A DNA stretch of 54,900 bases from Alphaproteobacteria bacterium (GCA_021776685.1 JAJFFJ010000100.1:1-54900), one strand, 5' to 3'; numbered from the stretch's first letter, positions 7,685 through 16,025 are shown. The notes: a model not told the origin generated them from the sequence alone. Program-made: numbers and translations.

Positions 7685-8149
7685 ATGGACATCAAGATCT
7701 TGGTCGGTACCATGACCGGCACTGCAGAGATGGTTGCGGAGGAAATGTCCGACGCGCTGACCGACGCGGGGCACAGCGCCGACATCACCGCCATGGACGG
7801 GCTTGATGCCTCGGCCTTCTCCGACGAGGGGATTTACCTGATCGTCACCTCCACCTACGGCCAGGGCGACGTGCCGGACAACGGCATCCCGCTCTACGAA
7901 GAGCTGGAGGAGAAGAAGCCGGACTTGAAGCACGTCACCTACGGCATCTTTTCCCTGGGTGACCGCACCTATGCGGAAACGTTCAATTTCGGCGGCCGCA
8001 AGTTTGACGAAGTGTTGGCAACATGCGGCGCCAAAAAAATCGGCGAGCGTTTCGAGCACGACGCCAGCTCCGGCACCATCCCGGAAGATGACGGCGTCGA
8101 ATGGGTGAAGGAGTGGACTGCAAATTTTGACATGGCCCGCGCCGCCTGA
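7685..8149 (+). CDS. Flavodoxin (MioC/CPR-FMN-domain type)
   Basis: A 154-residue FMN-binding electron carrier. The phosphate loop TMTGTAE (9-15), the isoalloxazine loop TSTYGQGDVPDNG (55-67) and the FSLGDRTYAETFN segment followed by FGGRKFDEVL are the three standard FMN contacts of the short-chain flavodoxin group related to MioC and to the FMN domain of cytochrome P450 reductase. A strong ribosome binding site (GGGAGG) precedes the ATG. It is divergent from boxR, and TGCA-type operator elements lie between them, so it is probably part of the box regulon. A role in passing electrons to BoxB is an inference from position. Confidence 0.88.
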   Translation: MDIKILVGTMTGTAEMVAEEMSDALTDAGHSADITAMDGLDASAFSDEGIYLIVTSTYGQGDVPDNGIPLYEELEEKKPDLKHVTYGIFSLGDRTYAETFNFGGRKFDEVLATCGAKKIGERFEHDASSGTIPEDDGVEWVKEWTANFDMARAA

Positions 8150-8324
8150 GGGCCGCGCGGGCTTGCCCCGGCAACAGGCGCCAAGCGGCTGATACCGCTC
8201 TGCCTCTTTCAATCTTCCTGACCTTCTCTTAACCCGGGCCCCTTTACGGCAGGCCGATTCCCGGTGATCATTGCCGACACACGGTCGCGCCAGCGGGTGC
8301 GGCAGGCAAACCGGGAGATGGGCG

Positions 8325-9893
8325 ATGTCAGTCAGGCTGCAAAACTATGTGAGCGACAAATGGGTCGATGGCGACGGTGATGGCGCGGTCCTGATCAACC
8401 CGGTCACCGGCGCGGAAGTCGCCCGCGCCACCACCGACGGCGTCGACATGGAAAGCGCGCTGCGCCACGGGCGCATGGTGGGCGGCCCCGCACTCCGCGC
8501 CATGACCTTCGCTGAACGGGCGGCGCTGCTGTCCGCCATGGGCGACGTGCTGATCGCCAACCGCGACCGCTATTTCGACATCGCCCGTGAGAATTCCGGC
8601 AACACCAAGATCGACGCCACCATCGACGTGGACGGCGGTTCAGGCACGCTCAAATACTATGGCGCGATCGGCAAGGGCCTGGGCGACGCCACAGTAATGC
8701 GCGATGGCGGGCTGGAGCGGTTCGGCAAGGATGACACCTTCCAGGCGGTGCATTTGAGGGTGCCGGTGGAGGGCGTTGCCATCCACATCAACGCCTTCAA
8801 CTTTCCGTCCTGGGGGATGTGGGAGAAAGTCGCCTGCGCTTTCCTCGCGGGCGTGCCGGTGCTGGCCAAGCCAGCGACGGCGACGGCGCTGTTGTCCCAC
8901 GAGATGATCAGCGACGTTGTCGGCGCAAATATTCTGCCGGCAGGCGCGCTATCGCTGATCTGCGGCAGTGCGGGCGATCTGCTCGACCATGTGGACCGCC
9001 GGGACGCAATCGCCTTCACCGGCTCAGCGGAGACCGCGCGACGACTGCGCACCCACCCCCGCGTGGTGGAAGGCGCCGTGCGCTTCAACGCCGAGACCGA
9101 CAGTGTCAACTCCAGCATCCTGGGCGAGGATACCAGCCCCGGCTCGCCGGAATTCGACCTGTTCGTGCGCGAGGTTGCACGGGAGATGACGGTCAAGTCC
9201 GGCCAGAAATGCACCGCCATCCGGCGTGCCCTGGTGCCGGTGGCGCTGATGGACGCCGTGACGGAGGCCCTGGTTGCCCGGCTGGGCCGCACGGTCGTCG
9301 GTGACCCGGCAGATGAGAACGTCACCATGGGCCCTGTGGTAGACCATACCCAGCGGCGCAACGTGCTGGATGCGATTGGCCGGCTGAAGGCGGAGGCCCA
9401 GGTGATTACCGGCGATGCGCTGGATGTGGTCGGTGCGGATGCCGAGGCCGGCGCCTTTATCGCGCCCACGCTGCTGCGGTGCGACGACCCGGAAGGTGCG
9501 ACGGCAGTACATGAGGTCGAAGCCTTCGGCCCTGTCTCAACGCTGATGCCCTACACCTCCGCCGAAGAGGCCTTTGCGCTGGCCGGCGCCGGTGGTGGCT
9601 CCCTGGTGGCGTCGGTCTTCACCGCCAACGATCTGTTCGCACAAAACGCGGTCCTGGGCCTGGGCGACAGCCATGGCCGGGTGCTGGTGATCGACGAGGC
9701 GGTGGGCAAGCTGTCCACGGGTCACGGCATCGTCATGCCCATGTGTGTGCATGGCGGGCCCGGCCGGGCCGGCGGCGGCGAGGAACTGGGCGGCCTGCGC
9801 GGCCTGCGCTTCTATCAACAGCGCCTGGCGATGCAGGGCAACAAGGACCGGGTCATGGCGCTCGCCGACGCGGCGGTCGAGATCGCGGTCTGA
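8325..9893 (+). CDS. boxD: 3,4-dehydroadipyl-CoA semialdehyde dehydrogenase BoxD
   Basis: A 522-residue NAD(P)-dependent aldehyde dehydrogenase of the PaaZ-like branch that oxidises the semialdehyde released by BoxC to 3,4-dehydroadipyl-CoA. Visible features are NAFNFPSWGMWEK (157-169), the cofactor lysine in LAKPAT (about K182), FTGSAETA (231-238), the general-base glutamate in FNAETDS (E257) and the nucleophile in SGQKCT (C296). I start at ATG 8325, which follows GGGAG; an upstream in-frame ATG at 8271 lacks a site. It is on the opposite strand from boxCB and lacks an obvious TGCA operator, so it may be read from the flavodoxin promoter or separately. Substrate is inferred from context and the family. 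Confidence 0.9.
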   Translation: MSVRLQNYVSDKWVDGDGDGAVLINPVTGAEVARATTDGVDMESALRHGRMVGGPALRAMTFAERAALLSAMGDVLIANRDRYFDIARENSGNTKIDATIDVDGGSGTLKYYGAIGKGLGDATVMRDGGLERFGKDDTFQAVHLRVPVEGVAIHINAFNFPSWGMWEKVACAFLAGVPVLAKPATATALLSHEMISDVVGANILPAGALSLICGSAGDLLDHVDRRDAIAFTGSAETARRLRTHPRVVEGAVRFNAETDSVNSSILGEDTSPGSPEFDLFVREVAREMTVKSGQKCTAIRRALVPVALMDAVTEALVARLGRTVVGDPADENVTMGPVVDHTQRRNVLDAIGRLKAEAQVITGDALDVVGADAEAGAFIAPTLLRCDDPEGATAVHEVEAFGPVSTLMPYTSAEEAFALAGAGGGSLVASVFTANDLFAQNAVLGLGDSHGRVLVIDEAVGKLSTGHGIVMPMCVHGGPGRAGGGEELGGLRGLRFYQQRLAMQGNKDRVMALADAAVEIAV

Positions 9894-9906
9894 CCCGCGG
9901 AGGCAT

Positions 9907-10695
9907 TTACCCCCGCCAGCGAAACTTGGGGTCGCGTTTTTCCATGTAAGCGGCAACACCTTCCTGCAGGTCGCCGGCGTCCCAGGCGTCGAGCCGCCAT
10001 TTGCGCAGCTCGGTAGTTTCGTCCTCATGCCCTTCCAGAATGCGCCGCACGGTCAGTTTGGCGTACTGGATTGAATATTGCGACTTGGTGCAGAGCAGCC
10101 GGGCGTAGTCGAGGGTTTCCCGCTCCAGATCGTCCGGATCATAGAGCCGGTCCACCAGGCCCCAGGCGAGGGCCTCCTCCGAGTCGATCAGCCGGCCGCT
10201 GTACAGCAGATCGCGGGCGCGGGACGGACCCAACGCTTCGACGACCCGCTTGGTGGAATAGAGGCTGTAGGTGATGCCCAGGTTGGCCGGGGGAATGCCG
10301 TATCGGCTTTTCCGGCTGGCAAAGCGCATGTCGCAGGCGATCGCCAGCTCTATGCCGCCGCCAATGCAGTTGCCGCTGATCATGGCGATTACCGGCTTGG
10401 CGCAGATGGAGATCGCATCCTCCGCGCCGTGGACAATATCCAGATAGTTCGCCGCACCGCCGTCCTTCGGGAAGGTTTCGGCAAACTGCGAGATATCGGC
10501 GCCGGCGACAAAGGCCCGTTCGTCCACCCCCTGCAGGATGATGACCTTGACCTCCGGGTCATCGGCGACCGAGGCGAGCACACTGGGAAAGGCGGCCCAC
10601 ATTTCAGACGACATGGCGTTGTATTTGTCGGGGCGGTCAAAGATCACCCGCGCAATCTCGCCCTCTTTGCGCGTTTTCAGCCGTGGATCGGACAC
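9907..10695 (-). CDS. Crotonase-family protein (enoyl-CoA hydratase / decarboxylase-like)
   Basis: A crotonase-fold protein of 262 residues if started at the GTG preceded by AAAAAAGGGGGGCAA, which looks like a real ribosome binding site; an ATG at 10728 lacks one, and longer frames would run into the next gene. It has the oxyanion loop AFVAGADISQF and the helix motif GNCIGGGIELAIACD with one catalytic Glu. The second Glu of true hydratases (in GxPE) is replaced: here the segment reads GIPPANLGITY. This resembles the PxNLGxPY pattern of methylmalonyl-CoA decarboxylase YgfG, and the C-terminal EGVAAYMEKRDPKF also matches that group. It converges on boxD with a 13-base gap. Possible role in acyl-CoA steps after ring cleavage (inference). 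Confidence 0.8.
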   Translation of the reverse strand: MSDPRLKTRKEGEIARVIFDRPDKYNAMSSEMWAAFPSVLASVADDPEVKVIILQGVDERAFVAGADISQFAETFPKDGGAANYLDIVHGAEDAISICAKPVIAMISGNCIGGGIELAIACDMRFASRKSRYGIPPANLGITYSLYSTKRVVEALGPSRARDLLYSGRLIDSEEALAWGLVDRLYDPDDLERETLDYARLLCTKSQYSIQYAKLTVRRILEGHEDETTELRKWRLDAWDAGDLQEGVAAYMEKRDPKFRWRG

Positions 10696-10801
10696 TTGCC
10701 CCCCTTTTTTCCAATATTGAACCGGCATGGAATCGGTACGGAACCGGCCTGTCGCGTAGGCGAAAGCGTGCCGCCGTGCAAGTCCGCTGCAGGCAGGCGC
10801 G

Positions 10802-11818
10802 CTACTTCGTCTTGAGTACGAAGTCGACCACCGCGCTGGCCAGCCCCGGCGCCAGCGGCAGGGTCGGGTTGGTGTAGGTTTGGATGTTTTCCGCACGGCT
10901 GGGCCCTGCGGGTACCTTGAAGACGTGGTTCATGTCCTTGATCAGGACCAGCCGGGCATCCGGCCTGGCTTTTTTCAGGATCAGCGCCTGGCGGGTGGGC
11001 ACTTGCAGGTCCTGCCCGCCCTGGACAATCAGCACCGGCGCCTTGACCCGCGCCAGCGCCTTCGCCGGATCGTGTTTCATCCAGGAAATCAGGAACGGCT
11101 GCACCGACGGCCGAAACAGGGAGTAGAGGAAGCGGGAGACCGTCGGCACCTCGCGCCCTTTCTCCATCTGGCTGATCACGGCGTCGGCCTCATCCAGCAG
11201 TGTCTTGGGCAGCCGCGCCCGCTTCAATTGCCAGCGGAGGACAGTGCCGATGGACTCCCCCGGGCCCGCCAACACGATAAGGCCGGCCACAGGCTCCTTG
11301 ATCGCGGCCAGCGTCCCCACCAGGGCGCCCTGGCTGTGCCCAGCGACAAAGACACGGGAGATGCCCTTCTGGCGTTTCAGCAGCTTGATCCACCGGCCGG
11401 CGTCGCTGACAAACTGATCGAACCGGATGGTCCGTTCGTTTGTCTTCGCCAGGCGGCTGGTGGCAAGGGTGCGCTTGTCGAAGCGCAGGCTGGCGATGCC
11501 CCGGGCGGCGAGCGCGGCCGCGAGCATGCGCAGATTGTTGGTCTTCACCCGCGCCTGATTGCCGTTCCGGTCCGTTGCGCCCGAGCCGGCGATGATCACC
11601 ACACCCGGCCCCGGTTTGCCGCCTTTGACCTGCCAGAGGGTGCCTTTCAGCGACCCGCCGGGCATGTTGATCTCAACTGCCGTCTCGACAAAACCCTTCG
11701 GCGGTGCGGCCAAGGCTCCTGTCCCGGCGACAACTGTCAGGACGAGAGCTATCAGAGTGGGGGCTATCAGGCTGGGGGCAATTGCGGGCGCGGTGGGAAA
11801 TGCGCAGGAACGGGTCAT
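10802..11818 (-). CDS. Exported alpha/beta hydrolase
   Basis: A 338-residue protein with an N-terminal signal peptide (hydrophobic stretch ending in TGALAAPP, cleavage after about residue 38) followed by an alpha/beta-hydrolase domain. An HGxG-like start (IIAGSGATDRNGN), the nucleophile elbow GHSQGA (about 157-162), an Asp in VQGGQDLQV and a His in DMNHVF supply a full Ser-Asp-His set. It resembles periplasmic members annotated as serine aminopeptidase S33 or dienelactone-hydrolase-like. Its ATG overlaps the stop of the upstream deacylase gene by 4 bases (ATGA), so the pair is translationally coupled. Substrate unknown. Confidence 0.85.
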   Translation of the reverse strand: MTRSCAFPTAPAIAPSLIAPTLIALVLTVVAGTGALAAPPKGFVETAVEINMPGGSLKGTLWQVKGGKPGPGVVIIAGSGATDRNGNQARVKTNNLRMLAAALAARGIASLRFDKRTLATSRLAKTNERTIRFDQFVSDAGRWIKLLKRQKGISRVFVAGHSQGALVGTLAAIKEPVAGLIVLAGPGESIGTVLRWQLKRARLPKTLLDEADAVISQMEKGREVPTVSRFLYSLFRPSVQPFLISWMKHDPAKALARVKAPVLIVQGGQDLQVPTRQALILKKARPDARLVLIKDMNHVFKVPAGPSRAENIQTYTNPTLPLAPGLASAVVDFVLKTK

Positions 11819-12333
11819 GGGGAAGGCTCCTCGCCGCCGGGTTCATCCAGGGGCATGATCTGAGGCTCGTGGCCACAGGCACGTACGAATTTTAGCAGAT
11901 CTGAGCTGCCGATGGCGGTTGTGGCGGTATTCACAAGAGGATGACAGTTGACGATGTCGCGGGTCATGAGATCGGCGTCAAGCACCACCGTCACGCGGTG
12001 GGCGGTGTCGTTGATCAGTCCAAAGGGTGTGACTGCGCCGGGCTGCACGCCGAGCACTTCCTCCAACAGTTCGGGCGACCCGAAAGACAATGACTTCGCG
12101 GCGCCGAGACGCCGGCGCATGGCCTTCAGGTCCACCTGACGGTCCTCCTCGGCCACGATCAGCCACAGCTTCTTGTTCTTGTCCCGGATGAACAGATTCT
12201 TGATATGCCCGCCGGGCAACTCCCCGCGCAGGGCTTTACTCTGCTCCACCGTATGCAGGGGCGGATGCTCGTGGGTCCGGGTTTCGATGCCCAGATCGGC
12301 CAGCCGTATGAACAGGTCGTCCCTGGTCGCCAT
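11815..12333 (-). CDS. Prolyl-tRNA editing deacylase, ProX (ProXp-ala / YbaK-like) family
   Basis: A 172-residue trans-editing protein of the YbaK/ProXp superfamily that hydrolyses mischarged Ala-tRNAPro. Recognised segments are RTHEHPPLHTVEQSKALRG (about 18-36), LPGGHIKNLFIRDKNKKLW with the conserved lysine, VDLKAMRRRLGA, and the active-site GAVTPFGLIND and VVLDADLM. The start chosen is the ATG six bases after GAGGGA; in-frame ATGs at 12339 and 12351 are too close to or ahead of that site. It couples to the exported hydrolase through an ATGA overlap, an odd pairing with no known functional link. Confidence 0.9.
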   Translation of the reverse strand: MATRDDLFIRLADLGIETRTHEHPPLHTVEQSKALRGELPGGHIKNLFIRDKNKKLWLIVAEEDRQVDLKAMRRRLGAAKSLSFGSPELLEEVLGVQPGAVTPFGLINDTAHRVTVVLDADLMTRDIVNCHPLVNTATTAIGSSDLLKFVRACGHEPQIMPLDEPGGEEPSP

Positions 12334-12517
12334 GGTCATTCCCTCTTTCAAGCACCGTGATAACCCGCCAGCGCCCCAACGTTAAGACCCGACATTAAGG
12401 TGCCCGTTGAGACGCCAATCGGGACCGGGGTTAAGAATTGCCTTACCAGCTTCCGATACACAATCAGGAGCGCAGGAGGAAAGAATGACTGTCCTGCGCC
12501 CATGCAGCGCAGTGCAG

Positions 12518-12545
12518 TTGCAAAGCGGGTGGACATAAGTATATT
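12518..12545 (+). promoter_or_regulatory. tRNA-Gly promoter
   Basis: TTGCAA (12518-12523) and TATATT (12540-12545) with a 16-base spacer, 25 bases ahead of the tRNA. This is the only good sigma-70-like pair in the gap. Confidence 0.55.
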
Positions 12546-12570
12546 GCCTCGCCTGCAGTCTGGAGCATAT

Positions 12571-12645
12571 GCGGGAGTAGCTCAGCGGTAGAGCATCACG
12601 TTGCCAACGTGAGGGTCGCGAGTTCAAATCTCGTCTCCCGCTCCA
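12571..12645 (+). tRNA. tRNA-Gly (anticodon GCC)
   Basis: A complete cloverleaf: acceptor GCGGGAG pairs with CTCCCGC, D arm GCTC-AGCGGTA-GAGC, anticodon stem TCACG/CGTGA with loop TTGCCAA (anticodon GCC), short variable loop, T arm GCGAG-TTCAAAT-CTCGT, discriminator T and an encoded CCA end. It reads glycine GGC/GGU codons. A promoter and a terminator flank it, so it is transcribed alone. Confidence 0.97.
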
Positions 12646-12653
12646 GATTCGAA

Positions 12654-12717
12654 AGCCCGGTCCCCTTGGTGACCTTCGCGTGATCTTCACGTGACAATCG
12701 AGGGGCCGGGCTTTTTT
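12654..12717 (+). terminator. Terminator downstream of tRNA-Gly
   Basis: AGCCCGG-T-CCCC pairs with GGGG-C-CGGGCT across a long interval that holds its own small hairpin (CGTGATCTTCACG), and a TTTTTT run follows. It lies 8 bases after the tRNA. Confidence 0.8.
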
Positions 12718-12871
12718 CTGGCCGGATTGCGGGCCGACTGCCCGCCATTTTCCCACCCAGCCCAACGCGGCCGTGTCGCGTGATAAGGCCGCGTTTGGGC
12801 CCGGCCATGGTTGACGCCCGTGGCCGGACCTTGTCTGCTTTGTCTTACTGTCAGGAAAGGATGGACGAACC

Positions 12872-13336
12872 ATGGACGTTGCAGAATTCACCACCTTGCT
12901 GAAGCCCGTGACAGACGCCGTCGCCGGGCAACCGGTGGACAAGGCGCTGGAAGACCGGCTCACCGCGGCCATCGCGCCCGACAGCGAGACCTTCGCCGAG
13001 ATCGAAGCTGCCTGCCATGCCGCCATCGAGGCGGGCTGGATGTGCGCCGAGGGCGAGGGCACCCGCCGTTTCGGGCGGGTCATCGAGCCATCGGCCGAGA
13101 CCCATGACCTGAGCGTCGACGTTGTCGACATGACCGACCTGCACGGTGGTCACCATGCCCACCCGACGGGCGAGGTGCTGATGATCATGCCCCAGGACGA
13201 CGGCGCGCAATTCGACCGGCACGGCCGTGGCTGGCTCGTCTACGAGCCTGGCACCGCACACCGGCCCACTGTCCGCGGCGGGCGTGCTCTGGTGCTCTAC
13301 CTGCTACCGGACGGCCGGATCAACCTGACCGGGTAG
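12872..13336 (+). CDS. DUF4863-like (4-hydroxylaminobenzoate lyase-like) cupin protein
   Basis: A 154-residue soluble protein. The N-terminal half is helical; the C-terminal half carries a cupin-like metal site, HGGHHAHPTGEVLMIMP (about 90-106), followed by GWLVYEPGTAHRPTV. This pattern resembles the DUF4863 family, whose one characterised member (PnbB) is a 4-hydroxylaminobenzoate lyase in nitrobenzoate degradation. Given the box genes 3 kb away, a role in aromatic catabolism is conceivable but not shown. The ribosome binding site is weak (GGAAAGG well upstream). Family assignment is by recall of the His-rich motif. Confidence 0.68.
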   Translation: MDVAEFTTLLKPVTDAVAGQPVDKALEDRLTAAIAPDSETFAEIEAACHAAIEAGWMCAEGEGTRRFGRVIEPSAETHDLSVDVVDMTDLHGGHHAHPTGEVLMIMPQDDGAQFDRHGRGWLVYEPGTAHRPTVRGGRALVLYLLPDGRINLTG

Positions 13337-13383
13337 CGGCATGCCGGCGATCAGAGCACCAATCCAATGAGCTGGCCAAAACG

Positions 13384-13836
13384 ATGAACCGGATCGGGGT
13401 CCTCACACTGTTGACGTTGGCCGTAATCCTGGCCGGACTCAACATTTGGGGCCCCGACTATTTCAGCCGCGAGATCGCCGCCGTATCCTCGAAACCTTCC
13501 CGTGGCGTGGTCTTCCTCAATCTGGCGGGCATCTATTTTGCCGGTTTACTGATCCTGCCATTGGCGTCATGGCTGGGCTTTGTCAGCCTGCGGATGACGT
13601 TGACGAAACTGGTGGTTCAGGTCAGCGTCGCGGGCATCGTTGTTGCGATGGCCCTGTACGCAGCCGCGGGATATGAGGTCATCGGGCCATCCGCCGACAG
13701 CATTGCCGGCACACTGGTTCTGGTCTGCCTCGGCATTTTCGGCCTCGCCAGCCCGATCACGACCTATGGCGATATCATTTCCCATTTGTCGCCACCGCCG
13801 CAGAACCGCAACGGGCCACAGGATCTTCTGCCTTAG
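13384..13836 (+). CDS. Small integral membrane protein of unknown function
   Basis: A 150-residue protein with four hydrophobic segments (about 5-22, 42-64, 74-95 and 105-125), short loops and a polar Pro/Asn-rich tail (PPPQNRNGPQ). I do not recognise a family. It follows the DUF4863-like gene by 47 bases on the same strand and converges on the lipase gene. No clear ribosome binding site. Confidence 0.6.
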   Translation: MNRIGVLTLLTLAVILAGLNIWGPDYFSREIAAVSSKPSRGVVFLNLAGIYFAGLLILPLASWLGFVSLRMTLTKLVVQVSVAGIVVAMALYAAAGYEVIGPSADSIAGTLVLVCLGIFGLASPITTYGDIISHLSPPPQNRNGPQDLLP

Positions 13837-13875
13837 GCTGGCTGCCCCTAACTGACTATCGCCAATTGTCTCCGG

Positions 13876-14565
13876 TCATTTGCCCGGCATGAGCGGCGAA
13901 AATTCGCCATGCTCAAGGAAATAGACCACTTGGCGGACCACCTCCGGGTCATCGCAGATGAAGGTGTGGGACGCGTCTACCTCGATAAAGTCATCCATCT
14001 CATCAAGCTGAGTGCGCTCTACCTCAACAGTACCGTCATGGCGCCGATGACGGTGCAACCAGCCGGTGACCCAGCTGCTGGGATTGACCCAGTCAAACTG
14101 GCGTGTGCCGGCGATGATGCCCAAATCCGCCTCTGGTACCCCCAGCCGGTCCATGATCTCTGACGGGCCCGCCACATCCAGTAGCGGACGTCCATAGAGC
14201 CAGCCGAGCACCTTGCGGAAACGCTTTTGCCCCGGTAGCTCGACCCCCTTGTTGGGCGGCCCGATCATGACAATACGGCCCGGGTGGACCAGGGCCGGCT
14301 CTTTCGTGAGCGCGCCGCGGACAATCAGGCCGCCCAGAGAATGGGTGACGAAGTGAACCTTCTTATCCACCTCATCCAGACCCGCCAACGCCTCGCGAAA
14401 CATGTCCACCAGCGCCGGCAGGGAGTTGCGGCGGCCAGGATAGTCCCAATTAAGGGTGCGGTATCCCGCAGTCGCGATTTGTTTTTCCAGGCGGCGCATG
14501 GCGCGGGCCGAGCGACTCAGCCCGTGCAACAGAATAACCAGTGAGGATTGGTCTGTTCCCGTCAT
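13876..14565 (-). CDS. Alpha/beta-hydrolase (lipase/PGAP1-like)
   Basis: A 229-residue hydrolase without a signal peptide. It begins with the oxyanion HG motif (VILLHGLSRS, 10-19) and carries the nucleophile elbow THSLGG (S76), an IGPPNKG loop characteristic of the PGAP1/EstA lipase group, and a C-terminal DASHTF with a plausible catalytic His (about 200). Its ATG overlaps the stop codon of the upstream acyltransferase gene by 4 bases, so it is translated from the same message. The pairing with a glycerol-3-phosphate acyltransferase suggests a role in lipid turnover (inferred). Confidence 0.82.
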   Translation of the reverse strand: MTGTDQSSLVILLHGLSRSARAMRRLEKQIATAGYRTLNWDYPGRRNSLPALVDMFREALAGLDEVDKKVHFVTHSLGGLIVRGALTKEPALVHPGRIVMIGPPNKGVELPGQKRFRKVLGWLYGRPLLDVAGPSEIMDRLGVPEADLGIIAGTRQFDWVNPSSWVTGWLHRHRRHDGTVEVERTQLDEMDDFIEVDASHTFICDDPEVVRQVVYFLEHGEFSPLMPGK

Positions 14566-16025
14566 GCCCTGGCGCTGCGCCAGCGGCCATCGGCCTCGCT
14601 GCCGGCCTCACGCCGGCTCTCTGGCAGGAAATGGGCAATCGAATTGGCGTAGTAGGTCAGGATCGTCTTCTCGTCCGGATTCGTGCGGTAGAGACCGTCT
14701 TCCTCGATCACAAAATGGCGCAGATGCAACATGCGCAACCCTACTACCACCGCATAGGCCTGATCTGAACGCGGCACATAGACCTGTGCGCCCAGATCCT
14801 CCAACTCGACGATCAAACCGTGCACCGCACTCTTCACTTCCAGTTCACTCAGTCCTTTATCTCCGGCCCGCAAGAAGACCGTCGCCACGAGCGCCACGGG
14901 CAAGACTGGCACCACATCCGCCACTGACTGCATCAGGTGGCCTCCCAGCGCCTCAATCTCCCCCCGCCAGTGCGGGTCTTCGCGGCCCATCTCCTCTGTT
15001 CCCCGCCCGGCCAGGTAGGCTTTCAACGAAATCGGCTTGCCGAAATTCACGCAGGCATAGCCGAAGCGAAACCATCTTTTCCGCGCCATCATCCATAAGC
15101 TGCGAAACAAATAGCCGAACGTGACGCGCATCGCGTGGGTACCGCTGGTGCGTTCCGCATCGGGGTCGAGGGTGCGGATCAGGGATCGGTCCTCCAGCAC
15201 CCGGTCATAGTTGATGCCAACGGGGATGAAGATCAGATCCCGTTCCTGCGCCGGGTCGTAGGCGTCGACCATATAGCTGAGGAGCCCCAGTTTTGTGGGC
15301 CTCAAATATCCGTCCCGGCTGAGGCCCCCTTCCGGATAGTAAGCCTGCACGACACCGCCCTGGGTTGACATGGCCACATAGCGGGCGAGGACGGAGCGAT
15401 AGAGCGGGTCGCCGGAACTCCGCCGGATGAAATAGCCACCCATGGCGCGTATCAGGGACTGCAGCGGCCAGACCCGCGCCCACTCACCCACAGCATAGGA
15501 GAGCGCCGCCCGTTCCGCCGCCAGATAGGCGACGAGCACATAGTCCATGTTGGAACGGTGGTTCATGACAAAGACGACGCTGGCGTCGGGCGGCACATTC
15601 TGCAGACCATTCTCGTCGGCATAGCCCAGGCGCACGCGATAAAGCCAACGGGCGAACCAGCGTGCAATCCGGTACCCAAACCGGAAATAGAGATAGGCGT
15701 TGAAGGACGGAACGATTTCGCGCGCATAGCCTCGCACGTCGCTCATGATCGATTCCCGCGGCTCGTCTTCCTCCTGTGCCTTAGCGTCCACGGCGGTCAT
15801 CACCACGGGGTCGTGAACCAGCCGGTCCACCAGCACCTGGCGCTTCGTCAGCTTGAAGGGCTGAAGGCGCAGATGCAGGCTGGCATTCAACCGCTCGATC
15901 ATGCGGTTGGCCCGCCGGCGCAGGTACCAGCGCACCCCCGGCAGCAGGAAGGAGGCGCATACGGCCCAGGCGGCCAGCACCGCTAGCACCAGCAGCAGCC
16001 ACAGCGGAATGTTGATATCGCCCAC
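14562..16025 (-). CDS. PlsB-type glycerol-3-phosphate 1-O-acyltransferase
   Basis: A 487-residue membrane-associated acyltransferase. The first 30 residues form a transmembrane helix. The acyltransferase signatures are NHRSNMDYVL (the HX4D catalytic motif), GGYFIRRS (motif II), YYPEGGLSRDG (motif III) and VGINYDRV (motif IV), in the order and spacing of PlsB. It is shorter than E. coli PlsB (about 800), as in several alphaproteobacteria. Start at GTG 16025, preceded by AAAGGGGGA; the open frame continues far upstream antisense to the glutamate dehydrogenase gene, but that part has no protein-like character. Makes lysophosphatidic acid for phospholipid synthesis. Confidence 0.87.
   Translation of the reverse strand: MGDINIPLWLLLVLAVLAAWAVCASFLLPGVRWYLRRRANRMIERLNASLHLRLQPFKLTKRQVLVDRLVHDPVVMTAVDAKAQEEDEPRESIMSDVRGYAREIVPSFNAYLYFRFGYRIARWFARWLYRVRLGYADENGLQNVPPDASVVFVMNHRSNMDYVLVAYLAAERAALSYAVGEWARVWPLQSLIRAMGGYFIRRSSGDPLYRSVLARYVAMSTQGGVVQAYYPEGGLSRDGYLRPTKLGLLSYMVDAYDPAQERDLIFIPVGINYDRVLEDRSLIRTLDPDAERTSGTHAMRVTFGYLFRSLWMMARKRWFRFGYACVNFGKPISLKAYLAGRGTEEMGREDPHWRGEIEALGGHLMQSVADVVPVLPVALVATVFLRAGDKGLSELEVKSAVHGLIVELEDLGAQVYVPRSDQAYAVVVGLRMLHLRHFVIEEDGLYRTNPDEKTILTYYANSIAHFLPESRREAGSEADGRWRSARA

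Noticed and set aside
10930-10945. GTTCATG-like copy of the regulator palindrome
   Set aside because: Only one arm matches, and it lies inside the coding sequence of the exported hydrolase.
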